Positions 32,834-44,932 of a DNA stretch of 64,000 bases are shown here, piece by piece. Each line of letters starts with the position of its first letter. Position 1 is the first letter of the stretch. The translations under genes were made by a program, and so were the position numbers. The notes under the pieces are model-generated. The model was not told the origin of the DNA and made no database searches. It worked only from the letters and a program-made list of their open reading frames with translations. The stretch comes from Cornus controversa. Taxonomy: Eukaryota > Streptophyta > Magnoliopsida > Cornales > Cornaceae. The stretch is taken from positions 13,957,541 through 14,021,540 of the forward strand of contig CM048849.1 of NCBI GenBank assembly GCA_026545225.1. Reading direction: 5' to 3'.

Positions 32834-35800
32834 GCATATATGTATGTGGACAAAAGTGATTTGGGGGCATATGTGGTATACAAATAAAGAGGAGAAGAGA
32901 AGAGTGTCGGCTGGGAGATAGAAAGAAGAAAAGAAAGAAAAGGAAAAGAGAAGAAGAGAGAGTGAAAGGGAGCCGAGAATGGAAGAGAGAAACCGAGAGA
33001 GAGAAAGAGAACCAGTAGAGAGAGAAAGTTTGGAAGAAAAGAAAGATAGAGAATGAGAAAGAAAAGAAGCCGAGAATGGAGAAAAAAGAGAACCCGAGAG
33101 ATAAAGAAAGAAGAAGAGAAAAACTGAGTGTTCTAGAGAGAGAAAGTCTAGTGGGAGAAAATGAGAAAATGGAGAGAGAAAGAAGAAGGTGGAGCCGAGA
33201 GGGGCTGTTCCGGCGTCGGTAGTGGGGCTTCGACTGGTGGTAGGGTCAGGCTGCCATGGCTGTGCAGGTGGTGGTGGTGGCTTCGGTATTGGGCCTCTCG
33301 GCTGGGTCCACGATTGGTTCGTGGCTGAGGATTTTGGTGGCTTCGGGTGTAGCTCTAGGGGATATCATGGCTGTCAGCTACGGCAGTAGGTGGCTGGTTT
33401 GGTTTAGCCATGGTGCGACGGAGGTGATGGCTGCGAGAGGTGGTCGGAGCGATGGGTCTTCGTGAAGAAAAATCGGGTGGTTCACGGTTGGGCTTCCTTG
33501 GGCTAGCCATGGGTGTGGTGTTCACGGGTTCGGGTGTTGTAGGAAGGTGAACTTGGTTGGGTTATTGATGGGTTAGGTGAAGCCATAGGTTGTACAGAGG
33601 TGGTTCATGACTTTAATGGAGGGCCAGGGTGGGTCTTCTTGGTGCAAGACATGGTTGTTCGGTAGAGAATGGTTGAGCTTCGTGGGTGGAGCTTATGGTT
33701 TGATGAGGTCTGATCATGGAGAGGTGGTGGTTGGCTGTATATGGTGGTGTGGCTAGATGGATTAGCCGGTAGCTATGGCTGTTGACAACAACTGTATAAG
33801 CTAAATGGGTTGGTAATTGGTGATGTTTAGGCCTTGTTTGGGCAGCCATGAATGGGCCTGAAATGTACATAAGCTAGAAATGGGCTGCCAACTTGGATCA
33901 TAATTGGATTGGATTTGAATTAGAAATGGGATGATTTGGTTGGGCCAATGACTGAAATTGGTTTGGGTTAGTTTCCAATTTAAGCGGGGCTAACTTTATG
34001 GTTGGTTTGAGTTTGGATTGGTGGTGTATAGACCTTTGGGCTGAATTTGATTAGTGAAAATTAATTGGGCTTATTATATGGTTATGAGCTAGACAATTAT
34101 TTTGGGCTCATTATGGGTGGTGTTTGGCTTAGACCTAAGTAGTGGACCGAAATGATAAATTGGGTTTAGTCAAATATTTGATGGTGATGGGCTGGTTCGT
34201 TTGGGCTTAGGTGAAAGTATAGTGGCAGTAAATTGGCAGATACACGTTGGGATGAAATTGGAGATTTTTGGAGTTCTCACTCCAAATTGAGGTAGGGGGT
34301 GTGCGTTGTGTCTTTCATTGCAAATTTAATTTCATGTTAATGACATAAAGTAGATGTTTTTATGTTATTTATGATTAAATAAAATTTGAAGATATAATCC
34401 TTGATTTAAATTGGTGTTTGATTTAAATCGCATGAATTGTTGTATATGCCTTATGTGACATGTGTCGTACATATGGACTTTATGGTTAAAATTTGTGTTT
34501 TATAGGAAAATGAATGTAATTCTTTTACGTTGAAAAGATTGGGTTATGTGTTACAAAGCATGAATTAATTAAATGTGCGAAATGGTATATGTATGGTATG
34601 TACAGGATTTTGGGAAAAATGATGAAAATCGAGTTTTTGGGAAATAGGGTTATAATTATGTCTTATGATTCTTGTGTGACATGCTAGAATTGAATTAGGA
34701 CATTTAATGGGTGCAATGTATCGAACTTGTGAATGTGGGTGCAAAATGTGAACTATTTTGTGAGAGTGTGGGGTGTGTCTCGGAAGTGGCTCATGGGAAA
34801 TAGAGGGGGAACATATCCCCTTGGGGTTGAAAGACCTCAATCTTGCGCAAGTGGATGGTAACCGGATGGGTTAGTAGCCCGAAATAACCAAGAATTTGAG
34901 ATATGGGACTTCGGTACATATCTCGTGTGTGTGTGTGAGTGTGAACCAAATCCGAGAGTGTGTTGAGTCTTATGTGTAACTTATGTGAAATTACATGACT
35001 CGCGTGGTTATTTATCCAATTTGAAAATGTCATATGTCACTTATATGATGGAGAATGTGCTTTATGCATGAACTGAAATTTTGTGGTAGTCAAGCATCTT
35101 GATGTCTATGCCATATGAAGTGAAAGTTCGATCTTTGGACTAGAATGCTAGGAAGCATGATACGTAGTTAAGCGGTGCGTGTTGATTATGTTTATGCATT
35201 GATATGAGATATGAATTTGGACGGATTACACAACGTATTACCTTGAGCCCATTGAAAATTGCTCATCCCCCTACACTAACACTTTCAGGACATAACAAGG
35301 AGATGGTTGGCGGTGTGCAATCGTGAGTTGGACTTAGAGTTAGAAAGATCTCTTATTTTTGACATTTTGTGTTATGCGCATCCGAGATGTGGACATGATG
35401 CGCTTAGACATGTATAAAGAGATTTTTATTTTGAGATATTGTTTATGGACATTATGCTTTTAATGTTGATTTTCAGATTAGAACAATTATGGATGATGAT
35501 AAAGGTGTTCACTTGATGATTATTCCAGATGTCATGATTATGTATGTTGTAGCAATGTTGGGGGGACACATGACCAAAAGTGTCCATTTTGATTGTTAGA
35601 TATAAATGCTGGATGGACACGTGCCCATAAGTGTCCATTTGAATTTAAAGCAGGAATGACATATCAGGATCTGATTTATTAGAATGGCTCATGCCCAATT
35701 TTTGTGAAAATAATAGGAAATTGAGATTGTATGATCAGGTGATGGTTATATCGTGAGGGTGATCTCACCGGTTCACACTCGGGATTCGGGTCGGTCCGGG

Positions 35801-35836
35801 GGAGAGTCCCGGCAGTCCGGGTTTCAGGGCGTGACA
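32342..35836 (+). mobile_element. LTR-sized insert in the E4 LTR
   Basis: It starts TGTAAGGACCG and ends GGGCGTGACA. The termini match the pattern of the solo LTR at 55328-58092 (TGTAGAGACC...CGTGACA). The first 500 bp are TA-rich microsatellite (32434-32828). A purine-rich tract (32885-33190) and a GC-rich block (33190-33560) follow, then AT-rich sequence with a 3' end like 26950-27170. The flanking 5-mers CAACA and AAGCA match at only 3 of 5 positions. Open frames in the GC-rich block lack any family resemblance. I regard it as a solo LTR. Confidence 0.65.
32434..32828. repeat. TA-rich microsatellite cluster
   Basis: Several runs of (TA)n, including 32434-32452, 32492-32520 and about 32803-32828, are embedded in TATATG-rich sequence. 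The apparent 136-codon frame here is simple-sequence translation. Confidence 0.9.
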
Positions 35837-37175
35837 AAGCAAGTCCTTTTTCGTCCTTCCATAATTGCTTTACCTCTAAAAATGTTTTGGGGAGCAGGGT
35901 GAGCAACACTACGGCTCAGTAGGAATCCCCAACACTCCTAAGTGTCGACTCGACACTGACCTACATGGAATGCAAGTTAATACACTACATGCCACGTCAA
36001 CAACTCCGCATTCATCCGACATAAGACACAAGCATGGGTACTTATATACATAGAATGTTATTTTCATACTTCATTCATGCTCATCAATGCTAAATAAATG
36101 TCTAGCATGCCTCTCATCACCTTATACCACATACAACGCATATAAGTCAAAAACATGCATATTATGTCACATATGCCTACAATCCCAACTTAGCATTCTT
36201 TACTCATGCTCCACTCAATGCATAGGCTTGCTAAACGTAACTAGCATGCATTTTACATTTACACCTCAACACATAGCCACATACATATTCATCATTTCAC
36301 ATGTACACACATTTAGACATTCATTCTCTCAACTTCACACATTTACACATACAAGTTCCTCATGCTTCACAAAACACAAGCCACATCAATTTTGCATGGA
36401 AGACACTCAAGAGAAGGAGGAAACAGTAAATCCCACCCCTCTCACCACTCTTATATATGCAAAACACACCCTATACTTCACCTCCTCTCCCGTAACCCTA
36501 GAATCGACAAATAGAAGAGAAGAAGAACCCCTACCTCAAAAATAAAGGATGTCCAAGCACTTTCCAAGATTTCCAGTGGGTTCCACCTTGCCAAAACACG
36601 AGTTTGTTCAGTTCAAACCGAAGCCCTAGCCGTCCCCTACACACTTTCCTTCTTCGACGAATCACGAATCCAAGCCGAATGCACCCGAAATGTAGAGATA
36701 AGGTAGAGGGATGAAGTGGGAGAGATTTAGAGAGAGAGCCGTGAGAAATGGCTGAGATATCTCAGCCCTAGATATTTGTAATGTCTGGGGCGCCAAATGA
36801 CCAAAACGCCCCCAAGTCACTTAACGTACCTTCTCGAGCTCCTTTTTCAATTTCAAAAACTCCTACGGCTTCGAAATCACTTCCTTAACTCATTAAACAT
36901 TTCGTTATACTCAAAATCAAAATTAATTATTTTCCAGAAAATTTTCAGATTTTCGAGCCCACATAAACCGCATCCCGGACCCCTGTTTGACCAAAAAGTC
37001 AAACTTCTCCAAATTTTCTGAAAACTTTCAAAAACTTCATAACATGTTTCCAAAATGTTTCCCACTCTCAAAACATCCAAAACATCATTTGAAAAGCATT
37101 TATAGCAAAAATGATGAATTTTTTTTGAAAACTAGTCAAATTTGGTTCCGGTCTCTACAACCTCCCCACCTTTAA

Positions 37176-38020
37176 AGAATTTTGTCCACGAAATTAGCAT
37201 CATACTCTGAATCTCAAGGGGGTTGTCACTAAACCTTAAGTGAACTCCCCTATCTTACTTTTATCATAGAAAATAATCATAACTCGCCGGTATCCAACAC
37301 GCGACTTCCACTCCGTAACCAACTAGGTTCTTGGTTATTACATCACACCACCTTGTGCCACATTTCACAAAATATCAAACTATTGGCATATCTCAAACGA
37401 TGTCCAGATATCTCCAAAACTATAGTACCATCATCTATTGTAACTAACAGGACCATAAATTATCTCCCAAACCAAGTTGGGAAGATCAAAACTATAACCA
37501 ATTTACTTTCCAACCTAACCACTTTCCAATCAGTGAAAGTATGCATAGGCATCCCTTTCTAGTAATTCACCCTCCTTGAATCACAATTCTCAAAGTTCTC
37601 ACACCAGACAATACCATGTTCACAATCCCAACTTACACATTTCATTTGTTATCTGAGGCCAATGTTTGTTAAGGATTGATAACTCAATCCAGGGCCAGTT
37701 CAATCACCTTTCTCCAAAACTCATGAAATCTTTACTCTCGAAGTTTCATAATGAATCCTTGGATTCTCTTAATTTCATTAGTACCACAAGGTACGGTTCA
37801 CAAGTAACAAAAATCTACGAAAACCCTTATCGTTCAGGCATCACATCTTTTCCTTGATTAACAACTAATCAAGACAAATCAATAATATAATCATTGTCAT
37901 CTCTCATGACATAATCCAGTCATGTCCCAAAACTAATCAAATTATATATGACAATTGAAACTCAATCTCTCAGGGTCACACCACCCACAATGATACATCC
38001 ATAGACTAAACTGTCTCTCA
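37176..38020. other. E4 non-coding internal sequence
   Basis: AT-rich, without recognisable domains. Short open frames at 37353 and 37666 have no family signature. Confidence 0.45.
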
Positions 38021-38920
38021 TGATGAAAATCTCACATCAGCAAGTGTGTCAATAGACAAAGCTGCATCTCAATGACAACAATCACACCCTCAAGTGTGTC
38101 AAATGGCTAAACTACCCCTCAACAAAGATCACAATATCTAGAGATGTGTCCATAGACAAAACTGCGTCCATAGTGATGACAACCAATCAACAATAGATGG
38201 GCCAATAGACAAAACTGCGTCCCCCACCACTGATGCGCCAATAGACAAAACTGCATCTAAGTGACAACACCAACCACAATCGTGACAATGGATGAAACTA
38301 GGCCCAGAGTCACCACCACTTGTCAATAGACAAAACTGCATCTAAGTGACAATGATTGGGTCTATAGACAAAACTGTGTCCATACGACTCTGATCCTCAA
38401 CTGATGTGCCAATAGACAAAATTGCGTCCAAATGACGACACCACTCATATGTGACAATGGACAAAACTGTGCCCAGAGTCACCACCACTTGTCAATAGAC
38501 GAAACTGTATCTAAGTGACAATGATTGGGTCGATAGAGAAAACTGCGTCCATACGACTCTGATCCTCAACTGATGTGCCAATAGACAAAACTACGTCTAA
38601 ATGATGACACCACTCATATGCGACAGTGGACAAAATTGCTCCCAGAGTCACCACCACTTGTCAATAGACAAAACTATGCCTAAATGACAAGAATCTCAAC
38701 TGATGTGCCAATAGACAAAACTGTTTCTAAACGACAACACCACCACAATGTGACAATGGACAAAACTGCGTCCAGGGTCACTATCACCCGTGTCAATAGA
38801 CAAAACTGTGCCTCAATGATAATAGTCTCAACAATGAATGGGTCAACAGACAAAACTGCATCCATATGAGACCGATCCTCCAACTGATGTGTTAGTAGAC
38901 AAAATTGCATCTCAATGACA
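38020..38920. repeat. minisatellite with four-unit higher-order repeat
   Basis: About twenty copies of a 36-48 bp unit centred on AATAGACAAAACTGCGTC. From about 38320 to 38660 the units follow a fixed order of four types (next words AAGTGACAATGATT, ATACGACTCTGATCC, AATGACGACACCACTC and AGAGTCACCACCACTT). This four-unit block of about 170 bp repeats at least twice and continues degenerately. Frames through it, such as 38138-38341, are artefacts. Confidence 0.9.
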
Positions 38921-40340
38921 GCACCACAATGATCATCCCAAAGTCTTTAGCCTTTCAAGAATATCACATGTCTCCTCAAGTACTCTATCATGTACTAGAA
39001 CTCATAACCTTAAGAGCGGTTTAAACTAACCTACTTTTGTCATCACAATCTCAATCATATACTCATTTATGAGTAAGAGTTGCCATACTCACAACATTTG
39101 GATTTCCTTTGCTTATCTACTGATACTCATCGAATCAATTCCATAATCATTTGGACCAGACACATTATAAGAGAAGTACTAATCGAAGAGAAATGGCTGG
39201 CCAGGCCGTTTCTTCCCGCTAGTCCAACCCCGACTACATGCCTTTCTTGTCCCTCACACATTTAAATCCCTCAAACATGTAATCACAATCCAATCCCTAT
39301 TTTTTTTTTTACATGAAATCACTGCTCAGGGACTTTCTCAAAGTCCTAAGCTCCCACAATTGGAGTTTAACATAACTCCTACTTCTCAACTATCATTAGC
39401 TCATTCAAGCTCAAATATTCGGCATATTTCATCAAATCTCCAAAACTAGAATCCCTAAGCGATAATAACACGCCTAATAACCGAACCCCATGTACGGTTC
39501 ACTTTCACATCCTCTGGAGCACTCGCTCCTTAGAGTCCATAGGCTTTACCTCAAGCTTATCCGGTCTATCTCTACCTTTAGTCTAAGGTAATATCCTTGA
39601 CTAATCACATCAATCACTTACAGTGATACTTCCCTATAATTGAGATCATCAGTATTATCAACCATGATTTTCTGATTGGAATGTATCTTAGGCATAATCC
39701 AAAGTCCCGTGCATCATTACAATCCACATCAATCCCATGCACTTAACATAACAAGCGCACTAACTAGAATAAGGCACATAAAGGGTGCACTTACCTAAAC
39801 AAGTCACATAGTTCAACCCAGTTTCATAGGCTATCACCCAATGGAATCCAATTCCAAACCTAGAATCTTACATCCTACTAATCTAACAATCTCAAAGTTT
39901 ATTACCACATATCTATTTCAACATCATTATTCGCACAATTTTTAAACCTCTACCTAGGTTTACCAAAATCCTCAAAATTTGGGACTTCTAAGTAGTGACT
40001 ACATGTCGCTACTAACCACGTGACGCATAATGAAACACTAAAATGCAATGCTCAATCACATGAATAGCATATTCCACATAGCACATAACATATAACATGT
40101 TAAATCAAATAAACAAATACAATGCATGATATGACATATGGTGCATCTAAAATAACCTAGTATTCTAGCCCTCGGGCTACAACTAGGAAAATACCTACGA
40201 CCACGCACAGTCCTGGAACATCCTCTGCCTAAGCAATCATGAAGGCACGACCTAGTTCCCTTAGTATACCAACACATACTCATGATATGCAAATTAGTAT
40301 ACTTGTATAAATCATCATTATAACTCATAAGTTAGAGATC
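38921..40340. other. E4 non-coding internal sequence
   Basis: AT-rich, with no domain seen on either strand. A poly-T run lies at about 39301. The sequence separates the minisatellite from the end of gag. Confidence 0.45.
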
Positions 40341-40355
40341 ATGGGTATACCTCAA

Positions 40356-40724
40356 TCACTGTAGAGCATTCCTTTGATACCTGGACTGCTGTCCTGAACC
40401 ACTAGGAAGGTTCCTCATACTCGCTCGCAAAGCTCGAGTAGACTGCATTGGCGGGGGTGGCGACATTGCAACTGAGTCTAGTTGACTTGCCAAAAACTTA
40501 TTGGTTCGGTTAAAAGACTCTGTCCTACCCCGTACACCCTGTCCTTGAGGGCAATCCACTTTCATATGACCAGTCTAATGACAGAGGTAACAAATTTGTC
40601 CATCTGCTGGTGCCAAATGTATGCTAGGACACTCAGACCTATAGTGACCCGACTGTTGACAATGATGACACACTCTCCTTGACCCGATCGACTGTACAGA
40701 CATGGAAGTCGTAGGCACTGAATG
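40356..40724 (-). pseudogene. E4 gag C-terminal part with two zinc knuckles
   Basis: The minus strand reads CHHCQQSGHYRSECP, a complete CCHC knuckle, and soon after CYLCH-stop-TGHMKVDCP, a second knuckle with a stop inside. A 69-codon tail with a QGQGVRGR segment follows and ends at 40356. The N-terminal gag lies at 43819-44601 on the other side of the solo LTR. Confidence 0.85.
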
Positions 40725-41104
40725 TGTCATGTCACACCCCGGAATCCGGATCCCGAGACTCCCCCGGACCGACTCGAATCCCGAGTGTGAACCTATCCAT
40801 TAATTCCTAATAGACCATCTTAACCTTTCATTACCACGGAAGCCTAGTCACCCACTTGTAATTACCTATGCACAAGTCAACATCACCTAACCTCAATGGC
40901 CTCAACCAAACAACCCTTTGAATGCTTCCAACCCACAAATACGAACACATAACTCCTTGTGAGTTTATAATCAATGTCTGAAAATGAAACCATTCGAAAG
41001 AGGGTTTAAAAATACACAATTTCAAAAAAAGAATCATCAAAATCCGATTTGAAACGAAGGAGATATGCCTCTTTGAAGTTGGACAAAACACTGTTTGAAT
41101 AGTG

Positions 41105-41215
41105 CATGCTGTAAAAAGGGGATCGATCGCCCAAGGTCGACCGAGGCCAGATTTTGGCCTTTTACAGGGGCGATCGATTGCCGTGAATGAGGACAATCGA
41201 TCGCCGTAAATTCCT
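41105..41215. repeat. CGATCGAT-rich palindromic segment
   Basis: Contains GGGATCGATCGCCC, GGGGCGATCGATTGCCG and GACAATCGATCGCCG within 110 bp, all variants of one palindromic word. Confidence 0.85.
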
Positions 41216-42407
41216 GGCGAAATTCTGCAACCCTATTTTAACCAAGACATCATCCCAACTTCAAATTCGAATATCTCACAATCTATAAGTCCGTTTGACC
41301 CAAAATTTGGCATGGATCATCCTCAACATGTCTAGCATCCAACCCAATTAGAATCATCTAAAAATACCAACCAAAACCCGGGTTATATCCAAATCAATGA
41401 CTATGGGTAGGAAATTAAACCCTTGCACTAAAACATGCATATCTTCCTCATTTTATATCCAAACAAGGCCCATGACCTATCAAATTGAAGCTAATACAAT
41501 TATCCTTCAATACATATAAATTTCATCCATCCCATAAACTCGAAATGGACACTTTTGGGCACATGTCCCCCCAATGGCTACTCTAATGCATTAATGGCCA
41601 TCAAGTATATTCATATAACATGCATCCCACATTTGAAATGTAATTCCATCAATTCTTCCTTCCAATCTTCATTCAACAATGCATGCATAAATTCATTCCA
41701 TACTCCACCAACTCATAAATATCCATACAAGAATTCATAGCTCAAGAGAAAAATAGTTCTATAGTTCCATACTTTTCCAACACATACACTTTTCTCAAGA
41801 AACACATATCATTCATATGATTTTCCAAGTTTATAGTCATTACAAGAATTCATACATAAGGTTCAAAATGTAACGAATTCTACCATGACTACAACTAGAT
41901 CATTACCGTGCCACAAGCCGGCACAGATAGCCAAATGTACAAATATCCAAAATATAGCAAAATATAACTAAAATTCCACTTGGACACTCAAGTCCCGTCC
42001 GTCATCGGCGTCTTATCTGTAAAAAGTTTAGAATAAAGAGGTGAGCACCACTGTGGCTCAGTAGAGATACCCCAACCCCCCTAAGTGCCAACTCGACACG
42101 ACCTACATGAATGCATGTCACCACATTTCATGTATTATTCAACATATGCCATGTTCATTCACAAGCGATGCATATATAAATAAGAATGCATTAAACACGT
42201 GCATCATGCTTCACAATTTAAAATGAAAGCAATAACATACCCTCGTTCCTCCCTAGGACTTAACCCGGTACCCTAACATTATTTTTGACCAATCATGTGA
42301 CCTGGGACGCCTCTCACAACCATCTCACGACTTTGGCCTACCCCACCAACATTATACTCCCAGGGTAATATTTTGGTTTACCCATTGGTGATTAGTCCGT
42401 ATCAGCA

Positions 42408-42605
42408 CCGTCACCAAATATTTTCTTACTCAAGGTGATTAGACCATATCAGCACCGTCACCGAGTATTAGGTGGCTCAAAGTGGTTAGTCCATATCCGC
42501 ACCGCCACTGAGCATAATTGGATTCAAGGTGATTAGTCAATCTCAGCACCGTCACCGAATTCATTGGGTGGCTCAAGGTGATTAGTCCATATCCGCACCG
42601 TCACC
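42408..42605 (-). repeat. five-copy minisatellite in the solo LTR
   Basis: Units of about 45-50 bp with GGTGATTAGTCCATAT followed by CGCACCGTCACCGAG. On the minus strand they read CTCGGTGACGGTGC, related to the array at 25845-26125. Confidence 0.85.
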
Positions 42606-43818
42606 GAGCGTAATTGACCCAAATCACCGACACCTAGTCTTGACCACATTTTCTCGTTTTCTCACAACGGCCCATATATGTATTTCGCACATATCGTAAT
42701 CAAATATTCCACATTCACACTCCACAATGCATAAGCTAATTAATGTAACACATAGCATGCATTTTTCGTCTCCATGAAGCCACACATAGCATATATATGA
42801 ATAACTCATACATATAACATCTCATATGCATGCAACTCCAAAATTTAGCATGTTTTTCTCATACTACACTAAATGCATAAATTTAGTACATAGAGCTCAC
42901 ATGCATTTAATCATCACACATTTCACATATAATCACATCAATATGTCATACATTCCACATTTATCACATATATCCCAAATTGAGCATATAATCATACATA
43001 CTCACAATTTCTCAATTTATGCACATTGAACCCACATGTTATACTCAACACAAGGTACACTATCTTGCAAGGAAAAGGAACTTAAGAGAAGTAGAACACA
43101 TCCATCCCTCCCCTCTCACTACCATAAAACATGCAAACCACAACCTATACCTTCCATCTTCACCCAAAATCCTAGAATCAACAAGTAGAAGAGAAGGAGA
43201 ACCCCTACCTCAAAATCCAAGCTTAGAAGTGGAAGACCCAAGTTTCACCAAGCTTCAAACTCCTCCAACGGCAACTTTCCACCGATCAAATCGAAGAGGA
43301 GAGTGAGGAGAACAACTTTAATTCTTGGCTTTACCTTCAAATCTCACTTCTAGGCCCTCAAAACTTAGAGAGAAGGAGAGAAGAGAACTTGTAGAGAGAG
43401 AGAATGGGAGAGCCGGCCAAGAGAGAGAGAGAGGAGTGAAAAATCTGATTTTTCCTCTTTTTTTCCATGTATATATCATATATGTATAATATATTTGGCC
43501 CTTTGCAACTAAACCCTCCACCTCTCCTTATTTGCTCCTTGTTATGGGTCATTTGCACTTATTCGCAAACTAGCCTTTCCTCTTTTTCTAAAACTTCACT
43601 TAAGTCCTTAAACTTACATCCATACCCCCACGACACTTTCTAGAGTCCGTAGTTATTTTTCCCGGGTCACCCGAACCCATTTCGGTCCCACACCCAAGTC
43701 AAAACATAAAGAGATCATTTAAGTCCACTAAGCATGTTATCAAACAATTAATCATGCTTAAAAGTTACCGACCCGTAATTATAATTTTAAAAAAAAAAAT
43801 TCGGGTCATCACATGTCA

Positions 43819-44601
43819 TCTTCTGCCCCACTGATCCTTCAGATCGATAAGGACCACTTTTCTATTTCTTCTTTGGCTGACTCTTAGGAGAATCACGCCT
43901 TTTCTCATCTTATATCCGATGATTGTCATTACCAAGCTCTTCTACTACTAGTGCTCTTTCCACCACTACAATATAGCTTGTCAATCCCAGAATTCTAACT
44001 TTATCTCACAAATAGGGTCGAAGACCTCTTATGAATTGTTTGACCTTCAGCTCTTCCGTTGGAATCATCTATTTCGCAAATTGAGCCAAAGAGGTAAATC
44101 TGGTCTCGTACTCCATAACTGTCATATCCCCTTGAAGTAAATCATAGAACTCTCACCTCAAGCTATCCTTCACTATTATTGGAAAATACTTCTCGAAGAA
44201 TAATGTTTCAAACGTATTCCAATCCATCACCTCAATATCATGGCAGTTCCCAATGGACTTCCACCAACGTTTGGCCTCACCCTTAAGATAATGGGCGGCC
44301 ACTTTCACCTTCAAGCTCTCCTCTACCTCAAGTGCAGCAAGGAGTTCAACCATCTCATATATCCAATTCTCAGCCACCATAGGACCAGACCCTGCTGTGT
44401 ACGATGGCGGATTATGCTTCCTAATGTGGCCCAATGTCAACATCATCCTACTAGGAGCTGCCCCAGGTCGAGCCTGAGTCTCCTCTTGTGTTTCCCTAGC
44501 AATTCATCGTATGGTCACAACCATATCATGCACAACTTGCTCTCCACTTATAGGGACTGTATCTGCCCTGACAATCTGATGGTATCTTGGTATCAGCATG
44601 A
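43819..44601 (-). pseudogene. E4 gag N-terminal part
   Basis: It begins MLIPRYHQIVRAD at 44601. After one stop it gives an open 97-codon stretch with MVAENWIYEMVELLAALEVE, KVKVAAHYLKGEAKRWWKS and WNTFETLFFEKYFP, the retrotransposon gag core of chromoviruses. It continues towards the zinc knuckles with stops until the solo LTR. Confidence 0.87.
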
Positions 44602-44602
44602 T

Positions 44603-44815
44603 AAATCATTTGGCCTATTTGTATAAACAATATATGCATAAAAGTCTAAAATTGTGATAGACACATTATGAATGAAGAGTGATAGATGGAGATGTCCTAT
44701 CACTTGACTAGCAAATAGTTGCTTTGCTTAGTGTTGTTGTTGGTTTAAAGAACTCTAATTGTTGCATTCTATTTATAGATAAATATATAAATCACATGTT
44801 CTCATATATAGTTAG
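44603..44815. other. unassigned sequence right of E4
   Basis: Here the E4 5' untranslated region and LTR should be, but I recognise neither. The element is probably truncated near 44610. Confidence 0.4.
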
Positions 44816-44823
44816 TTGTCTCA

Positions 44824-44924
44824 CCACCGGCCTCTGTGGCCGAGTGGTATCTCCTAGCCTTTCCATAGGAAAGGTCCAGGGTTCGACTCTCCCTAGATGG
44901 GAGCTTGCCAGGCTAAAAAAAAAA
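44824..44924 (+). mobile_element. short tRNA-derived SINE
   Basis: A 101-bp element with an A box TGGCCGAGTGG (44837-44847) and a B box GGTTCGACTC (44880-44889), the internal RNA polymerase III promoter of tRNA-like SINEs. It ends in a run of ten A. A perfect 8-bp duplication TTGTCTCA flanks it (44816-44823 and 44925-44932), as expected of target-primed insertion. The head resembles a Ser/Leu-type tRNA but cannot fold into a normal tRNA with acceptor stem, and a CCA end is lacking. I cannot name its family. Confidence 0.85.
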
Positions 44925-44932
44925 TTGTCTCA

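Larger units (their letters stand above)
31131..37159 (-). repeat. E4 3' LTR, split by an insertion
   Basis: It begins TGTCACGCCCCG at 31131 and ends GGTCTCTACA at 37159, next to a polypurine tract (minus strand AAAGGTGGGGAGGT). LTR sequence runs 31131-32341 and resumes at 35837. Comparison with the solo LTR at 40730 shows the same order of words (CCACAAGCCGGCACAGATAG type, then GTGAGCACCACTGTGGCTCAG type) across the break. LTR length without the insert is about 2.5 kb. Confidence 0.75.
40730..43813 (-). mobile_element. solo LTR in E4 gag
   Basis: 3084 bp, starting TGTCACACCCCGG and ending GTCATCACA. It is flanked by a perfect 5-bp duplication TGTCA (40725-40729 and 43814-43818). Gag coding text resumes on both sides, which confirms a simple insertion. 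No coding domain is present inside, so it is a solo LTR left by recombination, or a compact derivative. Its start matches the E4 LTR in type, so it is a relative. It contains a palindromic segment (41105-41215) and a five-unit minisatellite (42408-42605). Confidence 0.9.
37160..44602 (-). mobile_element. E4 internal region: gypsy derivative with only gag recognisable
   Basis: The polypurine tract adjoins the left LTR and gag lies at the right on the minus strand, so the element reads right to left. Between 37160 and 40350 no protease, RT, RNase H or integrase text is visible on either strand. Instead there is AT-rich non-coding sequence and a 0.9-kb minisatellite. This resembles the large non-autonomous LTR derivatives known in plants, which rely on partner elements. 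The 5' LTR expected to the right of 44602 is missing. A solo LTR splits gag. Confidence 0.65.

Noticed and set aside
33189..33465. Gly/Val-rich frames in the GC-rich block
   Set aside because: Located in an LTR, no domain, overlapping frames of equal quality.
36087..36545. 152-codon plus-strand frame
   Set aside because: Lies within the E4 LTR; Ser/Thr/His-rich without family signature.
38020..38920. CRISPR-like array
   Set aside because: Units are contiguous degenerate tandem repeats without unique spacers, in a plant nuclear context.
44837..44889. Functional tRNA gene
   Set aside because: A and B boxes are present, but stems do not pair as in a tRNA, and a poly(A) tail and target duplication show a SINE.
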